Shown here: in pieces, positions 47,620 to 58,106 of the stretch
How the letters are laid out: each line of letters begins with the position of its first letter
Numbering within the stretch: position 1 is the first letter of the stretch
Origin: Puccinia triticina
Taxonomy: Eukaryota; Basidiomycota; Pucciniomycetes; Pucciniales; Pucciniaceae
DNA length: 64,000 nucleotides
Direction: 5' to 3'
Assembly (NCBI RefSeq): GCF_026914185.1
Contig: NC_070563.1
Coordinates: 3,927,001 to 3,991,000, forward strand
The notes under the pieces: generated by a model
What the model saw: only the letters and a program-made list of their open reading frames with translations
Database searches by the model: none
Told to the model about the DNA's origin: nothing
Program-made: the position numbers and the translations under genes

Positions 47620-47999
47620 TCCCACCAATAAAAAAAACAAGTACAGCCATTTGGGCACCTGGAATTCATATTCCCACAGGCCAAAAAATCCAAATAATTT
47701 AGTGAATCATATTAAATATGTATTTAAAAGTTTTAGAACTTTTTGGCCACTTTGTACAAGGACAAGGCTTTCAAAAACCAGTAACTTTTTCTCAAGATAT
47801 GCCAAAATGCACCAGTAAGTGGTGAACTTTCCTAATTTTTGAAAGCCTTATTCTTGCACAAAGTGGCCAAAAAATTCTAAAAAGTTTGGATTCATATGTA
47901 TCATGATTCACTAAATTATTTGGATTTTTTGACTGGTGGGAATATGGATTCCAGGTCCCCAAGTGACTGTACTTGTTCATTTTATTGGTGGAATTTTTA
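47612..47999. repeat. Foldback element next to the MULE end
   Basis: The arms of about 170 bp are near-complementary: ccaccaataaa...acaagtaca at 47621 pairs with tgtacttgttcattttattg at 47968. The outer ends are ttaaaaatcccaccaat and attggtggaatttttaa. The centre lies near 47815. It may be a separate insertion or an internal part of the MULE subterminal region. Confidence 0.65.
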
Positions 48000-48420
48000 A
48001 GGGGTCGCAGTTTTTTTGCAACCCATATTTTACAACCCTTATAGGTTGTAAAACCGCAGGGATGCAAAAATCCACAAAATGTGTCATTTTATGGATTTTT
48101 GCAACCCATCAAGAAAAAATCTGAGTTGCAAAAAAAAGGATTGCAATATTTAGATTGCAAATTTGTCCCAGGATGGCCTGAAGAGCAATTTTACGACTCA
48201 TTTTTTACAAACCATATGGATTGCAAGATATATCTGCCGCAAAATTACTTTATAACTTGCAAATTAACAATTTCACAACCCATTGGCGTGCAACCCATTA
48301 TGAATTGCAATATATGGTTTGTGAAATGGAAATAACTAAGGGGCAAAATGTAATTTTACAACCCTTACCTTACAAACCTCACAAAAAAATGATTTTTTTC
48401 GAGGCACAAGTGGAAAATTG
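47990..48420. repeat. Subterminal motif cluster of the MULE (left)
   Basis: Dense copies of ttttacaaccc/gggttgtaaaa and tgcaaccca variants in both orientations, for example at about 48016, 48048, 48102, 48290 and 48355. A matching cluster lies at 53755-54110. Confidence 0.7.
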
Positions 48421-48526
48421 AGCAAGAAAGAAACTTGGGATACTTTGCAAGTCAATCAATCACTCAGGAAAAAAGGAAAACAGAACAGAAAAGAAACAAG
48501 GAAACAAGAAGTGAAAACAAGCAGTA

Positions 48527-51500
48527 TCACTTTTTTTGGCGGGTAGATCGCCGTCTTGCGCTTTCAGGTGGTAAGGGCGGGCTTGGAGGCTTTGAATCGG
48601 GACGTAATTCATCACCTGAGGCAGGTAACTTAGGCAATTTGAGCAGTAATCGAAGTTGTGAGGCAGGCTGAGACTTTGGAGGTGGCTTCTGAGACTGTAC
48701 GGAATTCTCTTCGGCAGCGGCAGTGTGATTGGCCAGGAAGGATTCGTCTTCCCCAGTCTGAATGGTTTCGTCGCCAGGATTAAGCAAGGAATCGTCGCAG
48801 GCTGTCTCGGCCGTCTGATCAAGCAAAGACGCGTCGCCGGCCGTTTGATTGGCAAGGAAGGAACCTTCGGCGGTGTGATTCGCAATGGATTCGTCGCCGG
48901 CCGTCTGATTACCAAGGAATGAGTCGTCGGCTTGAAGAATATAGGCCACATCCGACTCGACTTCTGCCTCTTCGGATTCCTTGAATGAGGCGGACTTCTT
49001 CTGGATTTTCTTCTTGTTTCCTTTTGTTCTCTTGTTGCCAGACGCAGATTTCGCCTTCTCCTTCTTTTTGCCAGATGAAGGGGTTTGTTCAACGTCGTCC
49101 TTGTTGTTTGAAGTCGGTCGTTGGCTTGAGGAACTGGTTTCCCGGTGTGCGATCGAGGTGGAGTTGTGTGATATGTTCAATATCGATTTCATTTCTTTGA
49201 AGGGGACATCCCCAGCAGCATCTGGATTGTCTTCCAGAATCCTTTGGATTGAGCTGTCCACGTATTCTTCCTCGGATTCATTCCACGTACGTGAATACAA
49301 GACCCACGCCGTATACATCTCGGCTCCAGCAATAGAACTCGGCACTCAATTGATTTGCTGAGCATAGCCGTCATTCTTGCCATCGTTATGCATCCAAACA
49401 GCCGTCAAACTACCTTTTTCAGCGGAGATATTGGCGCTCCAAAGGACCTTACACCAGTAATGGGCTCTGTTCCAGTATCCGCGAGAAATGAGTGTGTGAG
49501 TTTGGCCTCCGACTTTCAACTTGAAAGGCCAATCAGTTGTGGCCATGAAGCTGTCCCGGCGAGGCACATCATCAATGTGGCTGACCTCAACATGGAAGTT
49601 GAGGTGAAGAGGGGGAGGGAGGTCGTCAAAGGTAAGCTTGCAACGATCAATCAGATAGTGTGCCGACGGCTGAGAGACTCCAACGTTAACGCAAATTTCA
49701 TCCTCGGATGTGCCAATTGAAACTATTGCTTTCTTTGACTTCCTTTTGGGCTTGGCCTTAGTATTCGGGTGGGTCGGGAACTGCGATTCTTGACATGCCT
49801 TACACACAAGGCCAGAGGTACTTATCAAACCGGTCGTTTGCCAGAGTTCCACAAGCTTAGCAACATCGGAATACGGGATCCTATTCGAATCAAACATCTG
49901 AGGCTTGATAGTCAATACATGTAATGTCCGGGAAGCTCGGGTAGGATGTGATTGGAGTGTTTCAGGCTTGAGTTCACAAGTAAACGTCCTGCGTTCGCGA
50001 ATCGAGAACAGTTTCTTGTATTCTGGGCTCTGGTGGAGTTTGGGATCGAGGACTAGCTCCATGAAATAATCGGCCGAGCTGAACGCCCCAGGTATGAAGC
50101 TTGCAGGGTATTGTGCGTTGAGAACATCGAACAGGTGATTTTGGCCCCGGGTTATAGTCGATCGGATTGAGCAGCCTCCGTTTAATTCACCAGTGGATCG
50201 ACACGAGAAATGATGCGCTAAGTGGGTGAAGAGGTCCTTTCCCTTTCCGCTGATCCCACGAAGCCATAATGGGGAGAACAATGCGTACATCGATTCCAAT
50301 CCGGCTGCTAGCCAGCAACGATAGTTCTTTTTGGAGGCGGAGTTTGCTCGATAGGAGGGATAGGCGGCCCAGAGGCTTTTGTTGTGGTTTCTGGAGTTTG
50401 GGGGCCGTCCAAGCTTAGCTCTCTTATTCCCTTCGATCAGACTGTCAGTCGTGTCCGGTGGTCTTCCATCGTTGACAAACTTTTCGGCTCGCTTTCGCTT
50501 CTTGGCTAATCCTAAAGTCAATCCGATGTCTTTGTTATCACATCCGTATTTGATTGGAACGCCCTTCATTGCGGCACACCAGTCCTTTTCCAGCATGTCG
50601 ACGAATGTGTAGAGGCCAATCATTCCGACCATCAGGCACTGCCTTCCTTCGCTAAAGTGCAACAAACAGAGTCGGATGTCAGCTCAATACATACACCAAC
50701 AGTAAAGGAGATTTACCTGAGCCAATAGTATGTCCGGTGCAAGCTCTCCTGGGCATTTGTAGTCTCAGGAAGTCCATCTCCATCGGGCGTGTCCTCAAGC
50801 CGTTGTTCTCGGGATGGAAACAAAAGGGCCTCGATATTGGAAACGGTCCACCAGTCAAGCCATTTCCGGACTTTAGGAAAACGACGACGGATATAGTCAA
50901 CCTTCTGCTCATGCGTTTGATCACCCGGCTCGGACAGATCGAGGAGACCCATACAAGCCTTTCGGAAAGGCTCCTGTGAATATGTAAGTCATAAAGCAAA
51001 AAAATCAGCATGATAAATAAGGTTTGTAAATTTCGATGAGTGAATTTTGCAAAGCAATATAGATTGTAAAATTCACATTTACAATCCATTATGCATCGCA
51101 AAATGGGATTTTGCGAATCATTAATCAGAAAAATCAACAGATCATACATACCTCTTGATCCGCAGTGATGAGCGACCGGTTGCGTTTGATGCGTGTGACT
51201 GACTGGCGATAATGCTCGCGGCATCCTTTCAACATGCCCCTGACCTCTTTGCGAGTTCCCTGTCGGAATACTTCGAGGTAAGCGGACACGAAGCCCTCGA
51301 CTTGAGCTGACGAGAAGTCTACGACCTCGCGGACTAGTGTGTCCCTCTCGGCGGGGGTGATTGGAGCCGCCAGAAACTGCCGGAAGAGTGTAGCAAAGTG
51401 GATTTTGTAGTATTGTTCGCTAAGACCTCGAATCCAAGTGAGCTGAATAGGTATCCATTGTTTAAGATCTTCACAGAACATAGACGTCGTCAATAGGTAT

Positions 51501-53589
51501 CCCGTCTCGAAGTACCGGTAAGTCACGTCGGAGATGAGACCGCCGCTGTACACTTTGTTGTCCTTATCGCGAGCCAGCAAGCGATCTGACATCCATTTCG
51601 TCTGGAAGGTGAAATGCTCGGCCTTTGGCATGAACGAGCTGGAGATTATCCACAGACCCCGCCTGTTGAGAAAAGACAATATTCTTAGTCAGATGCAATC
51701 AAAATTATACATAAAATGTATTAAAACAACTTACGATGCCCATCCAAACATGTCCAATATGAATTTGTCCCCCACGCCGGCGCCGAGTTTGTCAGGAGCT
51801 AATCCTAACTCAGCAAGGATGCATCAACGGTAATAGGCCAGCCGATCTCTGTTCTGATAGGACTTGTGGATTGAAACTACACTTCCGAAAGCTGAATGGG
51901 GATCGGTGGGCTTCCCCATCTACAAAGAATGGGAGGGTAACAAGATCAGACTGGAGGAAACCTATGGGATGTAATGGATTGTAAAAGAAGGGTTGCAAAA
52001 ATGAAGGTTGTAAAAGAAGGGTTGCAAAAATGAAAAGAAACGAAATGGGAGAGAAAATAGTTACCTTGAGCTTTAAAGCTCCAGCCTTGGGGTTTTTCTT
52101 GATTTCTTCTTTCAATTCCTCCTTTGCAAGCGGGTCGGGCTTCTTGGCGACAGGCCACGGATGAGGGTGGACGCCCTTATGCCGGAGGATCCCCCATCCT
52201 GATGGGAGATGGTGGTCGATTCGAACTGCTACGGAATCGGGACATTTGACATGTCGAACGGTGCCTTTGCACTTGCCTACCAATCCTTGACATTTGATTT
52301 TACTGCATGGTTTGTAAAATAACGATTGTAAAAAATGAGTTGTAAAATTAGTTTGCAACCCATATGTCCAAAAAACCGCTGGCAGGAGAGGAGAAGAAGA
52401 CTCACCCTTGTTCCAGCTTTTCCTGTCCTCCTTTTCCAGTTGGGGGAGGCCCAGTCCATTCGCATGACGAGTTATCGCAGACCAGAGCTCCAAGACAGAA
52501 GTAGCGTGTCACCTTCCAGGTCCTGTTGCTGCGATAGCTCGTAGTTTGGGTCTTCGAAAACCCAACGGAGCCGAAGTTGGTGACATTGTCTTGAGGCAGG
52601 CGAACAAACGTGGTCCTTCCGTTTGGGTAGATCGGATAGCCTTGCTTGTCGAGGGTACACCCGTGATCTATGTAGGTCTCGTACGACTTGCTCATATCCG
52701 GAAGGAACCATTCCTTCTTGGACGGTCTTCTCTTGGGTAATGCATCGTCATCTTCATCTTGATCTTCATCGGAGCCATCCCCTTCGTCATCTGCATCATC
52801 AGAGGAGGTAGAGTCAGACGTCTCGGGCTGCTGATAGTGGCGGTCGTTGTTGATCTTAGTTTGGTGGCTGTTCTTTCTGATCTTTGGCAACGGGGGCGAT
52901 ACGTTCTTCCTGTTTTTCGAAGACGGGCGAAAAGAAGATTTAGTTCTGTTCTTCGGCGACGGGGGCAAATTTTCTTGGTCGTCCGAAGAAGGTTCTTTGT
53001 CGTCCGAATCATCAGGAAGGGAGTTAGGATCAGACAAATAGGACTCTTCAGACGTTTCGGATGCTTCAGAGGCAATGGAAGCTTCAGGGAGCTGATACTC
53101 AGAGTCCTCGTCGCTCTTGGTCACAATCTTGGACCTCGATTGGGATAGCTTTCTTTTGACAATTGGCGACGGGGGTGATTTCTGTTTTTTTCCTTTCTTT
53201 GTGAGCAATGCCGGAGAGTTTTTCTTTGGGGGCTTTACTTTGATCTTTTCGGACGATTTCATATGTTTTGGGGTGTTCGAGAGCGGCATCTCTTCAGAAG
53301 ACAAAGAACAAGGTGTTGGCGGGTCAGCAGTGGTGGTTTCCTTGTTCAAATCTGAGGGGCACGGCGAGTCAATGGGACTAAGGGGTGGGATCAAGGGATG
53401 GATGAGATTTCCAACGCTGAAGGGGCTGATTGGGGTGATCGGGCTTGATGGAATTGGGGTGATGGGGCTAGATTCCGGAATGAACAGTCGAGGGCTGGTG
53501 TTAGCGGCCGGTTCAATCGTGCCATTCGGGTTGGTGACGGTCGTTGGAGTCGGATTCGCCATTGGGGTTCTTGCTGTCGGAATCGCCAT
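48527..53589 (-). pseudogene. Zinc finger-MULE transposase-C19 peptidase-like fusion
   Basis: Six exons join in phase: 53589-52406, 52302-52065, 51919-51735, 51662-51152, 50973-50717 and 50651-48527, giving 1500 codons. Order: a disordered Ser/Pro/acidic N-terminus (residues 1-320). Next a GCM1/WRKY-like zinc finger (about 365-455; CDNSSC, IKCQGLVGKC, HVKC, GVHPHPW). Then a MULE DDE core with ISDVTYRYF, VVDFSSAQVEGF and TTNAQESLHRTYYW. Then a region resembling C19 ubiquitin peptidases: NYRCWLAAGLESMYALF with candidate Cys at 50315-50317, CKAC, DDLPPPLHLNFHVEV, RAHYWCKVL with candidate His at 49460-49462, WMHNDG and YTAWVLYSR. The tail has SFLANQTAGD-type repeats and basic residues. Two in-frame TGA codons (51824-51826 and 49346-49348) make this copy a probable pseudogene. 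The peptidase call is by motif order only. Confidence 0.78.
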
Positions 53590-53754
53590 CGCGGTGGGAG
53601 CTTGAGTGAACTGTTGATTGACTCAAGCGTGGGAGGGGATGGAGAGTCATTCTTGCCTAGCGTCGACCGGTTGACTTGTTGATGTCGCTGATATCACCTT
53701 TGTTTGCTTAGCGTCAGAGTTTGAAGTGTTAGAGTTGGAAGTTAGTATGTATGT

Positions 53755-54110
53755 TGCATCGATTGCAAATTGAGTTCACATGTGATGTAAAATTATATCT
53801 CACGGGCTTGTAAAGCTTATTTACATAGCATATTTTGCATGCGATACTAGGTTGCAAGAACTTAGCTTGTGAAATTACATATGCAAAGCTTGTAACGTAA
53901 TTTCACAACCGCATCATGCGAGAGTTGCAAGACATGGTTTGTGAATTTAGTCCATATGCATGTCTGACGCAATTTTACATACTATTATTTGCAACCTATT
54001 TATTTACATACGTCCAAATTAGCCCTATGGGTTGTAAAATTGCATAACACCCCGGGGGCTATGGAATTTTACAACCCATAAGGGTTGTAAAAGATGGTTT
54101 GCAAAATTCA
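53755..54110. repeat. Subterminal motif cluster of the MULE (right)
   Basis: Carries the same motif family as the left cluster, for example gggttgtaaaattgcat and acaacccataagggttgtaa. Other copies lie in the transposase introns at about 51000-51120, 51970-52030 and 52310-52370. Confidence 0.7.
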
Positions 54111-54322
54111 CTTAACCAATTTTTAAGCATACAGAGAAGCTTCAAAAAACTCTAAATAAATTCACAGAGGACAATGATAAGCTTTTCTATTGATTGGTCA
54201 AAAAATAATTTGAAAAATTTGCGCCCTTCACGCGCAGTGCGCGAAGTGTTTGAAAACTTCGCGCACTGCACAGTGCGCGAAGAGCTTTTTGCAGTGCACA
54301 AAGTAAGTCCGTAACAATAACA

Positions 54323-55144
54323 CATGCCCACAACCTGCCACCCAATGTCAGCAAGCTGACACACCGTGGCCCACCGCCCACCCCTGTCTAGCAGGGTTAA
54401 AAAGCGGTGAGAGGAAGACCCCCAGCCGTTAAGCACAAGGGGGGACCACGGGTAGCGCCCCGTCAAACTGCGCAAGTGCAACAGCGGACGGGGGTGAGAC
54501 AACCCCCCGGCTGGAAGCCAGCCCGGAGAGTTGCCTGGGGAATTATCAATGCCATCCCATGTCTATTTATAGACAGTTTTCCCAGTGTTTGTCCCACACA
54601 GAGCTTCATGCGCGTTCCTTGCAACCCGTCCCATGTCAACACCCACCACGCCTTACAACAAATCCTGTTTCCTAGCCGCTGTTGCCCCGGCCTTGACAGT
54701 AGGCGCTCTAATACACCACCGCCATTCCGAGTCCAATCCGTGTATTGGCCAACGGCTGCCGCGGCGTGTGTCACTTGGCTCACATTTTGTCTGTCAAGAC
54801 CCTTGGCAAATTGGATCTGGTGCACAATGCTCCAAATAATCTTCCATATACACACCTCTGATAACCGTTGACAGTCAACGGTTATCAGAGGTGTGTATAT
54901 ATTGGAAGATTGCGGCGGGTTGTGAAGTCAACGGTTCACTTCACAACCCGCTGCCTGAAACTTCCAAGAAGATCTCTGTCGACGATGTCCCAAGCATGCT
55001 TGTAAAGAAGCTTCCTGCCAGCAGCTTGAAGACCACTCATCTACCGCCACTCCCCAAAGTTACCGGAGTAATGTCAATGCTCAAAACTCGACCCATCTCA
55101 GGTCCAACAAGCAGATTTGGGCATGTAGCTTTGACAACCAAGCC
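54323..55144. other. Unassigned sequence with a perfect palindrome
   Basis: GC-rich sequence with no supported gene. At 54842-54907 cttccatatacacacctctg runs into ataaccgttgac-a-gtcaacggttat and then the complement, a hairpin with arms of about 32 bp and a 1-nt centre. It may mark a transposon end or two abutting ends. Confidence 0.45.
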
Positions 55145-55392
55145 GTACACACCGGGACAAGTGGGTCGCCCACCAATTGTCCTCTGTGGCGCCCGGCTGC
55201 CTCTGCAAGAGATTTACGCCTGCATGTCGTGATTTTGCCACATGTAGGCTGGGCGTCGCCACCCACCGTTCATATGTCGTACAGGTCAGGCGCCCCCCAT
55301 ACAACCATTGGACAACACCTATGACTTGCGACGCAGAGGCGTGTGGCAAAACCACGACGGGCGCACGCCCGCCGCGGTTGTTTGGATGATGC
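55145..55392. repeat. Dispersed repeat, copy B left block
   Basis: Near-identical to 32154-32398, with differences such as accaattg for accgattg and aaaccacg for aaatcaca. Confidence 0.9.
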
Positions 55393-57203
55393 CTGCATGG
55401 CGGGCGGCGGGCCGCATGATGACATGGGCTCTGTCCTCTTGGGGGGCGGGTGGCGGGCGGCTCTCCCGGGGCCTGGGGGTCGTCGGTTAGGGTGTCATTT
55501 GGGCGGCCTCTGGGCTGACCAATTTGGCTTCCCATCGACGCTTGCCAGGGCGCCTGATGCCTGGCTGATTCCTGTCGGGTAGGACGTAGGCGAGCCCGAT
55601 AGAGGGCGGGGCCAAGGGCGCGGGTGAGCTGGCCATCTGGGGCCAGCTGCTGCAACATTGTGCACAACAATGGGGGATGGTCGCCCACGGCGCCGGCCAA
55701 AAGGCCGGGAGGACCACTCGGGCTCCGTCAGCCGTTTGGCCTTGGGCACTGAGCGGCAGACCAGCCACAGCCGACTGGGAGGGGGCTCAGGGGGGCCATG
55801 TTAATCACGCTGGATTTGTATCGCGCAAGCTCGCTGCGTGATTAGTGGGATGCCAATGACTGGCTGGAATCTCATTCATTTTGCAGATCGCTGGGGTACA
55901 AATCATGCTACGTAATCATGGGGCAGAGGGGGGGGGCTATCTTCAGATGGGGAGCAGAGGGGGGACTGCATGGCGGAGGTCGTGGGAGGACGTGTCATGA
56001 TCATTGCCGGGCTGGAGCTTTCATGCCATAAGCGCCACCTGCGCAGTCACCTCGGCATCAGTTGGGCACCGGCAGCTCTACCAGGGGGGAAGAGCCGAAC
56101 AGGTTGTGATCCTTCTCAACTACGAGTACGGTCCACCTGATAAGGTACGCAACGTCAGCTGGGGAGTTGCGGACATAGTGACCCATACTAGACAACTTAC
56201 GCATTCACCGCGTTTGGGTTCTAAAAATTGGGGAGGGAAGTGGGTGCGCTGGTATTGAGCGGGCTGTTGGCAAAGTGAGTTCTGCAGGGGATGAGCGGGA
56301 GGAGGGTTCAGTTTTCGCGGGCTAGGTCATAGGGTGATTTACTCACCATGACCATGCGGAATACAGATTGTTCTCGGGTGTCTCTGGCGTACGCTTTGAC
56401 ATTGCTGATCATCATGTCGTCGCGGGCCGCTCCTCACATGACTTCCTGGGTCCGGGGTAATATGGTGGATGTTAGTGTGGGCGGGAGATGCGTTGGGGAG
56501 CAGGGGGCGGGGGGTTGACTGACCTTGACAGCTGGGAGATACTCAATTATTCGGACTTGATCCGCCTGGCTGAGGGCAATGGGGGGGGCAGCCTCCCCAG
56601 CGGTAGGGGCGCCGGGGTTGATTCGCTGGAGGATGGCTCCGAGCATGGAGAATAACATAATGTTTTGTTGAGCCTGTGGCATCTGTCATGGGAACACGCG
56701 GGAGTAGGGGTGTGGGGAAGGACGGATGTTGCGCGTCAGCGGGGGGGGGGGGGGGGCAAAAGGATGGGCGATAGGGTGGGCGGGAATGCCAGGGGTAGGA
56801 GAAGGGGTGGGGGAGGCTTGGGGGACAATAAGGTAGGAGGAGGGGCAGGTTGTCTGGTTCTCATACCAATTCGATCGGTGGGGGCCCAAGTCTGTGGGGG
56901 CCTAGTAACCCTAAGATGGGGATGCACCTCGCCCATGTAGGTCTGGGCGAGGTGCCCCTCGCTGCTGCGCCAGCCCCATCTCGCGAGCCTGCTAGAAATG
57001 CGGGGGGCCCGGGCCTTGCGCGCGCGGGCCGGCCAGGCCCGCAGCCCCGGTTGGTTTTTGATACAAGTCCCAGCATGCCTCACGCAAGGTGCCACGGCAC
57101 CAGCAACGCCAGCCCAGCTTCGCCAATGGACCACCGCGTGGGTCGTCCTGCTCCGCCTTCCCCGAAGAGAATCAAACAAGATGCACCGGCCGACAGTCAT
57201 AGC
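55393..57203. other. Copy B cargo, unidentified
   Basis: Very GC-rich sequence with a G-run at 56741-56754. Minus-strand pieces look like exons of an unidentified gene: a 56682 frame (MPQAQQNIMLFSMLGAILQ to VRIIEYLPAVK) ends at a GTCAGT donor, and SNVKAYARDTREQSVFRMVM ends at a GTGAGT donor near 56345. I recognise no family and see no intact gene. Confidence 0.4.
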
Positions 57204-57797
57204 CCATGGGAAGGAGCCGAAGTGAAGTTGTGGAGCCGGGCGAACTGGAACCACTGGCCGAAGCCGGGTGGTGGTTGGAGTGGATAGAATTTCTGGTGGT
57301 AGTAGATCCGGGCCTGCTGGAGCGAGATTGGCTGTGATTGGAGGGTTGACTGCCACGCTTGGCGTGCGCTGAGGAGGAGAGGGAGGATTGGGTGAGGCGA
57401 GTGATCGTCGGGCGGGTTGAGCAGGGGGTTGTCGGGATCAGAGTCGGGCGAGGCTGAGGAGCGGAGAGAGTTGGGGACCGAGTCGAGCCAGCTGAGGAGG
57501 TCTGAGGAGAGCTGTTTGGCCTGCGACTTGAGGCGCTGGTGCTGGTCGAAGAGCTTGATGGAGATGCGTGCGGGAGAGGGAGAGGTTGGGTGGGTCTGGT
57601 TGAAGATGAAGGTGAGTGAGGAGAGACAGATGGCGATGGGGGCGAGGGTGAGCAGGAGCAGGTTGCACTTGCGGCTGCGAGGCGGGATGAGGTGGTGGTG
57701 GATGATGGGGGGTGAGGAGGGGGGCGAGAGGTAGATGGGCTGGTACTTTGGGCTGTCTCTGGGGGCAGGCAGAGGCCGGTCGGCGGCAGGGTGATCA
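57204..57797 (-). pseudogene. GT90 / CAP10-like glycosyltransferase N-terminal fragment
   Basis: One minus-strand frame reads SPKYQPIYLSPPSS, a basic RSRKCN, then a hydrophobic segment LLLLTLAPIAICLSSLTFIF (a type II membrane anchor). Next comes a coiled region and HPILPLLLSARQAWQSTL, then PPPGFGQWFQFARLHNF. The PPPGFxxWxxFA signature after an N-terminal anchor is typical of fungal CAP10/GT90 proteins, which transfer sugars in the secretory pathway. There is no start codon because the upstream end meets the copy B repeat at 57797. After NFTS the similarity stops and a TGA follows, so both the start and the catalytic domain are missing. Likely captured cargo. Confidence 0.6.
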
Positions 57798-58106
57798 ATC
57801 CCCCGACCTGCTCACTGGCCGGCGCATCCCGTCAAGCTCGTGAGCCCTCGCGTACGCGTGGCGCCGAGCAGTCGAGGCCGACTGCTGGGCAACTGTGTGG
57901 CAACTGTGTGGCGCAGCGCTCCTGTCATCTATCACCGGCGCAATCATGACCGGTGCGAAACGGCAGCGTCCTTACCTGACGCTGCCATAGGACGCCGCCC
58001 CAACCAAGACGCTTGGGTGGCATCGCCCACGGGCGCCGGACTGATGGTGTCAAGGGCAGCTGTCCACCTGCGGCCTCTACTGGCGCCACCACGGCCCTCA
58101 CGACCC
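57797..58106. repeat. Copy B right block, first half
   Basis: Matches 39350-39660 closely. Ends at cctcacgaccc, where the MULE begins. The sequence resumes at 62107. Confidence 0.9.

Larger units (their letters stand above)
47446..54313. mobile_element. 6.9-kb MULE with long inverted ends and 9-11-bp TSD
   Basis: The terminal inverted repeats are roughly 170-190 bp: 47447-47619, and 54120-54313 reversed. Both start tacggacttac and contain ttgaccaatcaatag and ctctgtgaatttattt. The flanking duplication is taacaataaca (47435-47445 and 54312-54322; 9-11 bp depending on the exact end). The right repeat has an extra 20-25 bp near its tip. The repeats contain palindromic cttcgcgcactg/cagtgcgcgaag blocks. 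The interior carries one six-exon transposase gene on the minus strand. Confidence 0.88.

Noticed and set aside
57417..57734. Plus-strand Arg/Glu-rich frame in the GT90 region
   Set aside because: The minus strand carries a coherent membrane anchor and GT90 motif. The plus frame has only composition bias.
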